A DNA stretch of 64,000 nt from Butyrivibrio sp. X503. GTDB lineage: Bacteria > Bacillota > Clostridia > Lachnospirales > Lachnospiraceae. This document shows, one piece after another, positions 1-8,671 of the stretch. The notes beneath the pieces are model-generated. The model was not told the origin of the DNA. It worked only from the letters and a program-made list of their open reading frames with translations, and made no database searches. The stretch covers positions 62,001 to 126,000 of the forward strand of contig NZ_RAIQ01000001.1 in the NCBI RefSeq assembly GCF_003625475.1, in the 5' to 3' direction. The translations under genes and the position numbers were made by a program. Position 1 is the stretch's first letter. Each line of letters opens with the position of its first letter.

Positions 1-306
1 TGATATTGATGAAACCGCGTTGATGTATTTGGTAAGCTCGGCAAGATCTCCCACATCTTCAAATTCCTTGATCTTGTCCTCGCCACCGACCATTTCGGTC
101 TCGATTCCGTCATAATCAACATTTACAAATGCGGTTCCTTCACCGTTCTTGCCGCTGAAATCAACCGTCACATAATCAAGAATATTGGTGATACCGTCAG
201 TGGTGTCAATCTGAGCTTTTTTATCTGCTTTACAGCCGGACAATACGATCAAAAATCCCATCATCGCCGCTGCAATAAAAGCTGCAGTTCTCTTTCTCTT
301 AAACAC
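1..306 (-). CDS. Lipoprotein of unknown function, 3' end cut by window edge
   Basis: The reading frame starts at a GTG (304-306) preceded by GGAGGGG and stays open to the window edge, so only the first 102 codons are present. The product begins with a short basic stretch, a hydrophobic segment and an LSGC lipobox with Cys25, so it should be a lipid-anchored exported protein. The mature part opens with a lysine-rich stretch and then a mixed sequence containing DYVTVDFSGKNGEGTA. I do not recognise a family. It lies downstream of the terminator that ends the ECF-protein gene. The start is clear; the function is unknown. Confidence 0.75.
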   Translation of the reverse strand, partial: MFKRKRTAAFIAAAMMGFLIVLSGCKADKKAQIDTTDGITNILDYVTVDFSGKNGEGTAFVNVDYDGIETEMVGGEDKIKEFEDVGDLAELTKYINAVSSIS

Positions 307-320
307 TTATATCCCCTCCG

Positions 321-379
321 ATAAAAAAATTAGCTTCGCAAACAGGAGGAGTGAAATTTTATTCCTGTTTACGAAGCTA
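321..379 (-). terminator. Rho-independent terminator after the ECF-type gene
   Basis: A long inverted repeat (TAGCTTCG at one end, CGAAGCTA at the other, with CAGGA/TCCTG pairing inside) is followed on the minus strand by a run of T. It separates the ECF-type membrane gene at 424-1011 from the lipoprotein gene that starts at 306. Confidence 0.8.
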
Positions 380-423
380 TTGTATCAACTCAGATTTTTT
401 TTAATTAGCACGATTTAGAAAAA

Positions 424-1011
424 CTAACTATCACTTTTTTGAAAATTTGTTTCCGACTTTCTAAGAGCGGTATAAATAATGAATACATAAACAAATCCGA
501 TACACGCGGTAAGGAACTGATATAGCGAAAAGGTCCTCTGGAATACCGGAAGCTTTCCGCGAAGCGGACTCTCCGCGGGAATAAACGTGGGAAGAAGCCA
601 CAGCGAAATGGTAAGTCCCATGAATGCTCCCTTTGCAAGAGATATTAGCACAGCTTTTACCATGTTCGGAATCTTAAAAACATTGCCCCCGTGTTTAAAA
701 GGCTTTTTGAGCAAAACTTCCGTCAGCACAGCCAATACGATGTTTCCAAGCATGATGAAAACTATCATAGCGGGAACCGCTGCCATAACAGGACTCGCCG
801 CGATAAAATACGCAGTGATTGGTGTTATGATGCTTAGCACGATTCCGCATGGGAGATTGACCATCAGCACCGCAAGTGCTATGCATGCGTTGATTATAGG
901 CCCCGTGATGAATACACTTAAGTTCTTGAATACCTGACTTATGATACAGATTGCCAAAAGAACTGCCGTGATAGCGATCTGCTTGGTTCCAAACTTTCTT
1001 TCATTCTCCAT
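424..1011 (-). CDS. ECF-transporter S-component-like integral membrane protein
   Basis: This 195-residue protein is mostly hydrophobic, with about five to six predicted membrane segments and a small C-terminal polar tail. Its size and spacing resemble substrate-binding S components of energy-coupling-factor vitamin transporters, but I cannot name the substrate and no ATPase or T component is next to it. I chose the ATG at 1011 because GAGGAG sits about 7 bases upstream; an in-frame ATG at 1032 overlaps the end of the chemoreceptor gene and lacks a ribosome site. It is probably co-transcribed with the upstream hydrogenase-like chemoreceptor (13-base gap). A strong terminator follows it. Confidence 0.7.
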   Translation of the reverse strand: MENERKFGTKQIAITAVLLAICIISQVFKNLSVFITGPIINACIALAVLMVNLPCGIVLSIITPITAYFIAASPVMAAVPAMIVFIMLGNIVLAVLTEVLLKKPFKHGGNVFKIPNMVKAVLISLAKGAFMGLTISLWLLPTFIPAESPLRGKLPVFQRTFSLYQFLTACIGFVYVFIIYTALRKSETNFQKSDS

Positions 1012-1024
1012 TTTTTGCTCCTCT

Positions 1025-2980
1025 TTATTCATTATTATGCGCCAAGGTGCCAAGCTGTTCTTTTACCTCTTCCATTATACTTGAGACATTTTCTGTCGAC
1101 TTGGAGATCTCGCCTGTTGAATCGGCAAGATTCTGCGCTCTTGACGTTACCTTTTCAACAATCTCAAGAAGCTGGGTTGTTTCGTTTGCGATCACGTCAA
1201 CCGCCTCTCTGATATTGTTGTTGGCTTCGCTACTTCCCTCTGCGGTTCCTTTACTGTCAGCCGCAAGGTTGGTTATGGAGCTTGCAACTACGGCAAAACC
1301 CTTACCTGCGTCACCCGCTCTTGCCGCCTCAATACTTGCGTTAAGAGCAAGAAGGTTTGTCTGGTTTGCAATATCAACAACCTTGTCGTTATTCTGAACA
1401 AGCTCTTCCAAGTGTTCAACAATACGCTTGATGGAATCATTAAGAGTATTACAGAAATCCGAAACTCTTGCGATGTCCGAAGAGATAGCCGAGCTCTCTT
1501 TAGCGTTATTGTCATTGCCCTTGACCATGTCTCCTATATAATCGTTGAGATCCGTGAATCTCCTATTAATGGTATTAACAGTGGATAAGATATCGTCTTT
1601 TTGCTTGCCCAATATATCTTTTTCCTGATTAACCATATCCTGAGCTTCTATCTTCTCATACTCAACAAGGTCTTTCAAATAATGAACGCAGTTTTCCTTA
1701 TGATTAAAGCCGTTAAAGATGGCCGTCGCCATATCTTTACAGGTATCGTAGCCGCAGCACGAGCAGTTGATGCTTCTTGCCCTTTCGTCTTTCTTGTTCA
1801 TATCGTTAAATACGGCATTAAGCTCAGACTCGGTCGGTATCTTATGCTTACAGCTTGCCGATCTGTCGGTATATTTCCTTAGATAATCGCTTAGATTAAG
1901 CTTTTCAAACTGCTTATTCAATGCAGCCATGCGCTTTTCAGGCGATATTTTCCTGGACCAGGCGTTCTTCTTTTCAAAGTTTTTGACTCCCTCTCTGATC
2001 TTGTAAATATTATAAAGAGGTCCGTCGCCGTCCGTTAACTCGGGATCGGTTCCCGTTCCGCATATACAGCCGTTCTCGCAGTTAAGTGCATCAATGAACA
2101 GGAAAGGTGTCTTGCCGTTCTTGATCACATCCTCATTCTTGTGGAGGAAATGATACATGCGCTTTTCGCCTTCCATCTGTCTTATGAACACATTCTCGCC
2201 AAGAAGCCAATATACGTTTTCCTTAAGTCCGCCCGGCATAGGATATATCGATCCGAGTCCATACTCGATCTCATCTTTTATTGGCGTTCCGTATATATTG
2301 TTCTCTCTCACATATTTCATAAGATGCTCGAAAGTAACGTTATAATTGACGTATCCGTGGTTATTTGGATCGTCTATCTCATTCTTTTTGGCTATACATG
2401 GGCTGATAAACGCAAGCTTATCCGTAATACCCATTTCTTTTCTGCAATAGATCGCAGCACACATCATAGGACTTTGCACGGGGAACAGCTTGGGAAGGAG
2501 CTCGGGAAGATAGCGCTCGATATACCCAACCACCGCGGGACAAGGCTGTGAAATGCCTCCAAGATAATTATGTTCCTGAATATATTTAATATAGCCCCAG
2601 GTTGTTATGTCGGCTCCGAAGGATACGCTGATGATCCTGTTAACACCGAGGGCTTTAAGGCCGCCAAGGACCTTCTCATATTCGTCATAGTAATCTGCCA
2701 TAAAGGCAGGTGCAAGCAAAAGAGATATCTTCTCGCCCTTTTTAAGGTCTTCAAAGAACTGCTCCGTATCGTCATGATATTCTCTGGCGCCGTGTTCGCA
2801 TGCGTCAAAACAAGCTCCGCACGCAACGCACTTGGTACCGTCTACTTCAATTCTGGAATTCCCGTATTCGTCGGGTTCCGAAGAAACGCATGCTCCCATG
2901 CAACTGCATTCGTGAATGCACTTATTACATCCAATACAATTATCGTTTGTGAACACAAGAGAATCATAAGAATTTGCCAT
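1025..2980 (-). CDS. [FeFe]-hydrogenase-like sensor fused to methyl-accepting chemotaxis domain (HydS-like)
   Basis: 651 residues. Order of parts: two 4Fe-4S motifs (CIGCNKC near residue 15, CVACGAC near 50), an [FeFe]-hydrogenase large-subunit fold (about 80-330), a further CSCCGYDTC iron-sulphur domain near 420, a coiled coil, and a chemoreceptor signalling hairpin (about 440-651) containing [17 protein letters not shown]-cluster ligand cysteines are visible in [14 protein letters not shown] and NCENGCICG. The Cys just before the L1 ligand, which relays protons in catalytic enzymes, is Pro here. This matches known sensory (HydS, group D) hydrogenases rather than catalytic ones. There is no membrane segment, so it is a cytoplasmic receptor, presumably reporting H2 or redox state to CheA. 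Start chosen at 2980, with AGGAGG-like GGAGG nearby. Confidence 0.88.
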   Translation of the reverse strand: MANSYDSLVFTNDNCIGCNKCIHECSCMGACVSSEPDEYGNSRIEVDGTKCVACGACFDACEHGAREYHDDTEQFFEDLKKGEKISLLLAPAFMADYYDEYEKVLGGLKALGVNRIISVSFGADITTWGYIKYIQEHNYLGGISQPCPAVVGYIERYLPELLPKLFPVQSPMMCAAIYCRKEMGITDKLAFISPCIAKKNEIDDPNNHGYVNYNVTFEHLMKYVRENNIYGTPIKDEIEYGLGSIYPMPGGLKENVYWLLGENVFIRQMEGEKRMYHFLHKNEDVIKNGKTPFLFIDALNCENGCICGTGTDPELTDGDGPLYNIYKIREGVKNFEKKNAWSRKISPEKRMAALNKQFEKLNLSDYLRKYTDRSASCKHKIPTESELNAVFNDMNKKDERARSINCSCCGYDTCKDMATAIFNGFNHKENCVHYLKDLVEYEKIEAQDMVNQEKDILGKQKDDILSTVNTINRRFTDLNDYIGDMVKGNDNNAKESSAISSDIARVSDFCNTLNDSIKRIVEHLEELVQNNDKVVDIANQTNLLALNASIEAARAGDAGKGFAVVASSITNLAADSKGTAEGSSEANNNIREAVDVIANETTQLLEIVEKVTSRAQNLADSTGEISKSTENVSSIMEEVKEQLGTLAHNNE

Positions 2981-3029
2981 AAGAAAACCTCCACATATCT
3001 GCCATAATATGTACGACGATTCACCTAAA

Positions 3030-3038
3030 ATTATAGCA
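3030..3038 (-). promoter_or_regulatory. Extended -10 promoter of the hydrogenase-like chemoreceptor gene
   Basis: On the minus strand TG-C-TATAAT is a perfect extended -10 element, about 50 bases upstream of the start codon. No good -35 hexamer is visible, which is common with extended -10 sites. It suggests the receptor can be transcribed apart from the YesN gene upstream. Confidence 0.55.
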
Positions 3039-3102
3039 AATTGTGTTAGCTTCAATTATGAAATATCGATAAAACGGCTTTATTTTTAATTTATAAATTT
3101 CT

Positions 3103-4692
3103 TCACTTGCTCAGATTTTTCCTATATTCACTGGGGCTTACGCCTTCCGATCTTCTGAACACTCTGCTGAAATAATTATAGTCATCATATCCTACTTCAA
3201 AAGATATGGCTTCAAGCTTATTGTTATCATCCTTCATAAGCTCTTTTGCCCTGTTCATACGACATCCCGTGATAAATGCAGTGATGGTCTCATTGTATTT
3301 CTGAGAGAACTTACGTGAAAGATAGCTTGGCTCGACAAAGAACTGCTCCGCAAGATCGGCAAGCGAAAGGCGCTCCATATAATGCTTTTCGATGTAATCG
3401 TGTATACTTTCCACCTGCTCACTGATAGAGCTGCTTTCGGAAACCTCGGAACCCGATGCGATCTGAAGCGCAAGCTCGATATTATCTATGATTATCTCTA
3501 TATTAAGAGAGCGCAAGCCGTAGTTTATGGCATCCTGAACCTCTTCGAAAAGCCTTGTGTCATCACCTTTATCGGAATCGGCAATGGTATTGAGAACTCT
3601 TGTCGTAAACTGCGTCACTTCAAAAAGACTCCAATTCTGGCCTTCGCACTTACTAAGTCCGGCGGTCTCCATGATAACGTTTTTCGCCTGCGCGATATCT
3701 TTTTTACCAAGACTCTCCGCAACAAGAGCTTCCACTCGGCTGTTGTATCTCTCCTGAAGATCCGAGATCTTCTTTGATCCCGTGCACATAACTATGCTGT
3801 GCTGTTTCCCAAACGGTCTGGTAACAAGGTCTGCTATCATCTCACGATAAACCGAGGCAATATCGTCAAGCGACGTTGCCTTGTCGTGAATAACTATGGT
3901 TATGGGGCCCTGCTCCTCAATGGGAAATGCCTCAAGTATCCTGTCCGCAATAAAACGAAGCCTTGCGGGAGTAGCATTAAGCTCGATAATAAACTCATTA
4001 ACCTTGTCGGTATAGTTAAATACTATAATGCGCTCATTGTCTATGATCTCACGAAGCTTCTCCTTAAGGCTGTAGGACATTCTGAGAACGTCCTTGTCAT
4101 AATTCTGCTTGAGGATCTCAACATTGTGAAACTTAACAAGTATCGTTGATATCTCGGAAAAAACCTTGGTGCTGGGCACATGGAACTCTTTTCCGGGTCT
4201 GAATAATTTTCCGTTCAAAAGAGATGAGAACTCATCGTCTTCAAGAAACGACGAAACATAGTTTTCTCTAAGGAGAATGTCCTTTTTATCCGCTTTTTCT
4301 TTTTCCCTCTCTTCAAGTGTCTTGAGTGCCTTACTCAGAGAATCGACAAGCTGCTCCCTGCTTACGGGCTTAAGGAGATAATCGATTCCGCCGGACATAA
4401 ACACGCCTTTAACCTTGCGGAAATCATCATATCCGCTGACTGCAAGTGTTATGATGTCGGGATAATTACTGCTAATCTTATCAAGAAGTTCAAGACCGCT
4501 AAGAAACGGCATATTGATATCCGTAATGATTATGTCGGGTTTTTCCTTGGGAATTCTCTCGAGCACCTCCTCGCCGTCACATGCAGGCTCAAGAAACTCT
4601 ATCGAATAATCTTCCCACGGAAGCATCCTCTTTATATTTTCACGGCTCCAAAGCTCATCGTCTGCCGCCAATACCTTGTACTTTAACCCCAT
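3103..4692 (-). CDS. YesN-type response regulator with AraC DNA-binding domain
   Basis: 529 residues. The N-terminal receiver domain shows the acidic pair D11-D12, the phosphoacceptor D58 in DINMP and the conserved K108 in LLKP. A long middle region of unclear fold (about 130-420) leads to a C-terminal AraC domain with two helix-turn-helix units (about 425-525, ending in RVFRRSEGVSPSEYR). The ATG at 4692 has AAAGGAG just upstream. The gene lies 12 bases after its partner sensor kinase, so the two form a YesMN-type system; such systems usually control sugar or oligosaccharide uptake genes. No sugar transporter is adjacent here, so the target is open. Confidence 0.9.
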   Translation of the reverse strand: MGLKYKVLAADDELWSRENIKRMLPWEDYSIEFLEPACDGEEVLERIPKEKPDIIITDINMPFLSGLELLDKISSNYPDIITLAVSGYDDFRKVKGVFMSGGIDYLLKPVSREQLVDSLSKALKTLEEREKEKADKKDILLRENYVSSFLEDDEFSSLLNGKLFRPGKEFHVPSTKVFSEISTILVKFHNVEILKQNYDKDVLRMSYSLKEKLREIIDNERIIVFNYTDKVNEFIIELNATPARLRFIADRILEAFPIEEQGPITIVIHDKATSLDDIASVYREMIADLVTRPFGKQHSIVMCTGSKKISDLQERYNSRVEALVAESLGKKDIAQAKNVIMETAGLSKCEGQNWSLFEVTQFTTRVLNTIADSDKGDDTRLFEEVQDAINYGLRSLNIEIIIDNIELALQIASGSEVSESSSISEQVESIHDYIEKHYMERLSLADLAEQFFVEPSYLSRKFSQKYNETITAFITGCRMNRAKELMKDDNNKLEAISFEVGYDDYNYFSRVFRRSEGVSPSEYRKNLSK

Positions 4693-4704
4693 TAAAATGC
4701 TCCT

Positions 4705-6528
4705 TTATTGCTCTATACCTTCATCCGTTTCCGGTTCTTCGGCGCTTTGAACTATAGGAAGTGCTATAGTCGCCTTTGTTCCGGTCTCGGGATCGCTCTC
4801 ATAACGGATTCCGTAGCTTCTTCCGTAAACGCTCTTGACTCTTGCATTTACATTCATGATTCCGATGGAACGTCCCATCTCGATTCTTCCGATGTTAGCT
4901 TCTTCAAGCTGTTTGTTCATAGCATCGGCATCCATTCCGGCGCCGTTGTCTTCAATCGTTATAAGAAGCTTTCCGTCCTCATGTCTTGCCGATATGATAA
5001 GCTCCTTGTCTTTGCGCCTACTCTTTCTAAGGCCGTGCTGAAGAGCATTTTCCACGATCGGCTGAAGTGTTATTCTCGGAATATTGTCCCTTAGTGTATC
5101 AGATTCTATGTGATAAGTGTACTTTACGGAATTGCCGTTTCTTACGTCCATAACATAGAGATAGTTGCGCACATGCGCCATCTCCTGCTGTAGCGTCGAC
5201 TGCGTGTCGGAAATATCTAGACTGTACCTGAATATAGCAGAAAGCGACTGGCAAAGTCCGCTGACCAGTGTGCAGTCCTGTGAAGCCGCGATTCCGCTCA
5301 TGGTGTCAAGCGTATTGTAAAGGAAATGAGGATTGATCTGAGCCTGCAAAACTTTGTACTGAGTTCTCTCCATCAGGACCTTGGCCTCGTACTCTTCCTC
5401 TACCATCTTCTGTATCCGATCAAGCATCTCGTTAAACTCTTCGCCCATGACCTTAAGCTCTTCGCTCCAGCCGGTTGTTCTGCCGACTCTAAGGTCCGTA
5501 TCGCCTTCCTTGATCTGAATGATGGTATTACTAAGCTCCTCCACAGGCCTGTAGATATATCCCGAGATCTTGGTTCCCACAAGAAGCGTCACAAGCAATA
5601 TGACAACCGCAATTATTATCAGCGTACGCGCAAGTGCGCTCTGAGTATGAAGCATTAGAGACTGTGGAGTCAACATAACTATGTGTAGATTGTATTTTTC
5701 GGAAGATCTTCTGTTCAAGTAAAAAGAGCCGTATTCATCATCAAATTCCGGGAAATCACCGGACGCCGTAGCGATCACCTTGGTAAGGTCCGTAAAGATC
5801 TTACTCTCTTCTTTTGTCGTATTTCCAACCTGCGCGATAGGTCCGTCTCCCATAGGCTGAAGCCACACATAAACATCTCTTGATGAAATGTATTTACTCA
5901 TAATATCGCAGAAATTCTGCGCATTAAAATCACAGATCAGATATCCGTATTGAGATCTTGTGTCGTCATAGGTGTGAAGTTTAAGACAAAAACGAAGCAC
6001 GTCCTGCCCCGCCTCATCATTGTGATAGCCGGAAAGCATCACCGCATAGTCGTCGGATTTAAGATAGCTCTTTAGATGCGCAACATTAACATACTGATCC
6101 GTTTCATAGAGATCGTTCGGATACTTATAAGGTTGCTTTCTCCAGGAACTTATAAGATTATCTTCGTTGTCATAGATATACAAGGCAAGAAGCTGATCGG
6201 AAGGTTCAAATTTGTTTTCCGAAAAATGCCATGCATCCCAATAGTAATCCGGAAGATTATTTCGACCGGCATGATATCTTCTCATATCATAGATAAGCTC
6301 GGTTTCGGTATAGATAGTCTGCATCTTGACGATGAGACTGTGAATATAAGAATTAAGTTCAGTTTCTATTCTCTGAAGAGTTTCGTCGTTACTTAAAAGA
6401 CTTTCTCTCCTTATCTGCTGCCTCGAGGTAACTTCAAAAACAACCGTCTGAGCGACGATTGCAAACAGTGTGCACCCGATAACCAGCCCCAGAATAGCCT
6501 GACGCATTGTCCACTTTATTTTTTTCAT
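4705..6528 (-). CDS. YesM-type sensor histidine kinase
   Basis: 607 residues. One membrane segment near residues 9-31, an extracytoplasmic sensing region to about 300, a second membrane segment near 300-326, a HAMP linker, and a His_kinase/HATPase core. The phosphoacceptor motif QINPHFLYNTLD, the N box ENALQHGL, and the glycine boxes DNGAGM and SIGIMNVNAR are all present, so it should be active. It phosphorylates the YesN-type regulator encoded 12 bases downstream. The sensing domain has no recognisable ligand signature. The start at 6528 has AAAAGGG upstream. Confidence 0.92.
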   Translation of the reverse strand: MKKIKWTMRQAILGLVIGCTLFAIVAQTVVFEVTSRQQIRRESLLSNDETLQRIETELNSYIHSLIVKMQTIYTETELIYDMRRYHAGRNNLPDYYWDAWHFSENKFEPSDQLLALYIYDNEDNLISSWRKQPYKYPNDLYETDQYVNVAHLKSYLKSDDYAVMLSGYHNDEAGQDVLRFCLKLHTYDDTRSQYGYLICDFNAQNFCDIMSKYISSRDVYVWLQPMGDGPIAQVGNTTKEESKIFTDLTKVIATASGDFPEFDDEYGSFYLNRRSSEKYNLHIVMLTPQSLMLHTQSALARTLIIIAVVILLVTLLVGTKISGYIYRPVEELSNTIIQIKEGDTDLRVGRTTGWSEELKVMGEEFNEMLDRIQKMVEEEYEAKVLMERTQYKVLQAQINPHFLYNTLDTMSGIAASQDCTLVSGLCQSLSAIFRYSLDISDTQSTLQQEMAHVRNYLYVMDVRNGNSVKYTYHIESDTLRDNIPRITLQPIVENALQHGLRKSRRKDKELIISARHEDGKLLITIEDNGAGMDADAMNKQLEEANIGRIEMGRSIGIMNVNARVKSVYGRSYGIRYESDPETGTKATIALPIVQSAEEPETDEGIEQ

Positions 6529-6594
6529 AACCCTTTTACTTACAAAGAAATCCCTTCAAAACCTAATTCTATATAATGTCGCAGCTTACAAAGC

Positions 6595-8235
6595 TTAGCT
6601 GTACTGCGCTTCTTCAAGCGATTCTTGAGATATGACCGCCTTATGAAGCATAACGATCTCGCCCTTCTTATGCTCTTTTACCTCATAAAGAGCATTGTCT
6701 GCCGCATACATGTAATCCCACAATTTAGTAGCCTCACGGGGAATCGAATTGCGTATTCCCTGAGATATGGTCACTATATTACCCTCTTTTTGCGCCTTAC
6801 TCTCGATCTTAAGCTCATTAACTCTGTCCCTAAGCTCCATTGCATGGTTCATGACCTCATCATCCGTCATATTTTCATATATGAGAACAAATTCATCACC
6901 GCCGTATCTGAATGCGTGAATGTTTTTGTCTGATGAACATTTATGTGCTATGGCCTCGGCAATCTTCTTAAGGCAAACATCGCCCGCCTGATGTCCGTAG
7001 GTGTCGTTATACTGCTTGAAATTATCGACATCAAGTATCTCGACCGCAAGAGACTTCTGCTCACTGTATGCCTTTTCAAAAGCCTCATCCGCGTATTTAT
7101 TGAGTCCGTATCTGTTGCCGAGTCCCGTAAGCGAATCCGTCTCGGCTCTTTTCAGAAGTCTGTAGTTCTCCTGCTCGATTGCAGAGAGCTTGGTCCTGAT
7201 ATCGGTAAAGAACTTGTAGTTTACAATACTGTCTTTTTCCTGCGCAACAGAATAAAGGTAAAACTCCTCAAGAGCCTTGACCTTATTCTTTTCATCTTTG
7301 ATCATGCTGTACAGCTCACATTTAAGCTTGGCGTGTTTCTTTTTCAGATATGAGATGTTCATGTCGTTGATGGATCTCTCTATATTCTTGACGATGTAGA
7401 CAACCTCATCGACTCTTCCGATCCTCATAAAGAAACGACATATTCCGAAAATATCTTCAACACAATCAAGCGGGAACTTGTTGGTCTGTATAAGCCTTGA
7501 AAGAATATCGGAGTACTTCTCAAACTCCTCTTTATTTCCGAGCAGATAATTGCCTCTCATCCTGATATCAAGAACGGGGATATCCTGAAAGTATTCCCTG
7601 TTTACCTTGGGATCGTCTTCGAGCCTCTTTATCCCCAAAAGACAATTCTTAACGGATGTGGGCTTATCAAGAAGCATATAACAATCGGCCTGGAAGCAAT
7701 AGCAAAAGAGCAGGTTTCTGTAATATAAGCTGTCCTTCTTATCTCGCCTTATATGCTTGTAAGCAGAGCGAATATAAGGAAGAGCCTTCTTGACCTCTCC
7801 TATCTCATAGTAGATCTGACCTATATTATATTCCAATAGTCCGAAAACGGCACTAAGTTCATCTTCGTCATCATTACAAAGTTTGACGCCGCTCATAAAG
7901 AAATCAAGGGATAATTCGAAATTGCCGTGACTTAATGCATCAATACCAAGAAGATTGTAGCATCTTGCCAGATACATGTTTTCTCCGCATGTCTGGAGAT
8001 ACTCCATCGCCTTAAGAAGACTTGAATTGAATTTGCGGTATTCGGTGCTGACCATATAATACGCATCCGCAAGAAAATAATAGGAATAGCCTAAAAGAGG
8101 AATGTCATCAACCTCCTTGGCTTTCCTGATCAATCTATTACATATGGCTATGTAGCTGCCGGACATATTGGCTCTGGCAGTTAAAAGCTCCTTGTTCAGT
8201 GCCTGAACTTCTAAGTCATAATCCAGTATGTTCAT
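6595..8235 (-). CDS. Diguanylate cyclase with N-terminal TPR-like helical repeats
   Basis: 546 residues from the ATG at 8235, which follows GGAGTTGGGG; an upstream in-frame ATG at 8325 has no ribosome site. The first two thirds are helical repeats of TPR type (for example ARCYNLLGIDALSHGNFELS), likely for protein-protein contact. The C-terminal GGDEF domain begins at TDSLTGLGNRYGLN and has an intact active-site RYGGDEF, so it should make c-di-GMP. The RxxD inhibitory site is not present at the usual place (CSSD), so product inhibition may be weak. No membrane segment: a cytoplasmic enzyme. It stands alone between the YesMN genes and a repeat-rich gap. Confidence 0.9.
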   Translation of the reverse strand: MNILDYDLEVQALNKELLTARANMSGSYIAICNRLIRKAKEVDDIPLLGYSYYFLADAYYMVSTEYRKFNSSLLKAMEYLQTCGENMYLARCYNLLGIDALSHGNFELSLDFFMSGVKLCNDDEDELSAVFGLLEYNIGQIYYEIGEVKKALPYIRSAYKHIRRDKKDSLYYRNLLFCYCFQADCYMLLDKPTSVKNCLLGIKRLEDDPKVNREYFQDIPVLDIRMRGNYLLGNKEEFEKYSDILSRLIQTNKFPLDCVEDIFGICRFFMRIGRVDEVVYIVKNIERSINDMNISYLKKKHAKLKCELYSMIKDEKNKVKALEEFYLYSVAQEKDSIVNYKFFTDIRTKLSAIEQENYRLLKRAETDSLTGLGNRYGLNKYADEAFEKAYSEQKSLAVEILDVDNFKQYNDTYGHQAGDVCLKKIAEAIAHKCSSDKNIHAFRYGGDEFVLIYENMTDDEVMNHAMELRDRVNELKIESKAQKEGNIVTISQGIRNSIPREATKLWDYMYAADNALYEVKEHKKGEIVMLHKAVISQESLEEAQYS

Positions 8236-8325
8236 ACCCCAACTCCAACTCTCTAAATTTGAGCTATAAAGAAATTTTACAGCAATTCCAATATCCATAG
8301 CAAGCGAAAAAGCGCTAACTGACAC

Positions 8326-8671
8326 ACGTGACGGTCATTTTTATGGTTTACATATTATCATTGACTGTATCAGTCAGATGAATATTTTTGCACCGGTTCT
8401 CGTTTACTTTCTTAATGCTTTTTAAACGCCCAAGCCATGGGGCGTTTAGAAACATATTATTCAACTAATCCCCAATTTCCACAGAGTTATCCACATGACA
8501 GCACTGTCGTTTTGTTAAGACTTTTTTATCACTTGTCTGACAAATTACGTTATTGAGTATCAATGCTGCACAATTTGAACTACTGTTCGGTTTACATATT
8601 TTATATAAATAGTGTTTTATGTAAACCTAAATCTGCATTTTTGCTGTTTATTTTCTGTTTTTGACATATAT
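8326..8671. other. Repeat-rich gap without a recognisable gene
   Basis: Between the helicase gene and the cyclase gene lie about 350 bases without a convincing reading frame. I see an inverted repeat TGACTG/CAGTCA (8362-8376), a 9-bp stem TAAACGCCC/GGGCGTTTA (8423-8448), a DnaA-box match TTATCCACA (8487-8495), GACAG/CTGTC (8497-8508), and three copies of GGTTTACATA (8345, 8589, and inverted at 8618). The stems lack T-runs, so they are not plain terminators. It probably carries the promoter of the cyclase gene. Confidence 0.6.
8589..8627. repeat. Inverted repeat GGTTTACATA / TATGTAAACC
   Basis: Two perfect 10-base arms flank a 19-base A+T-rich spacer just after the stop of the helicase gene. 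The same arm followed by TT recurs in direct orientation at 8345-8356. This could be an operator or a 3' stem; there is no T-run directly after it on either strand. Confidence 0.6.

Noticed and set aside
8461-8520. Replication origin
   Set aside because: Only one DnaA box and no dnaA, dnaN or A+T-rich unwinding region nearby.
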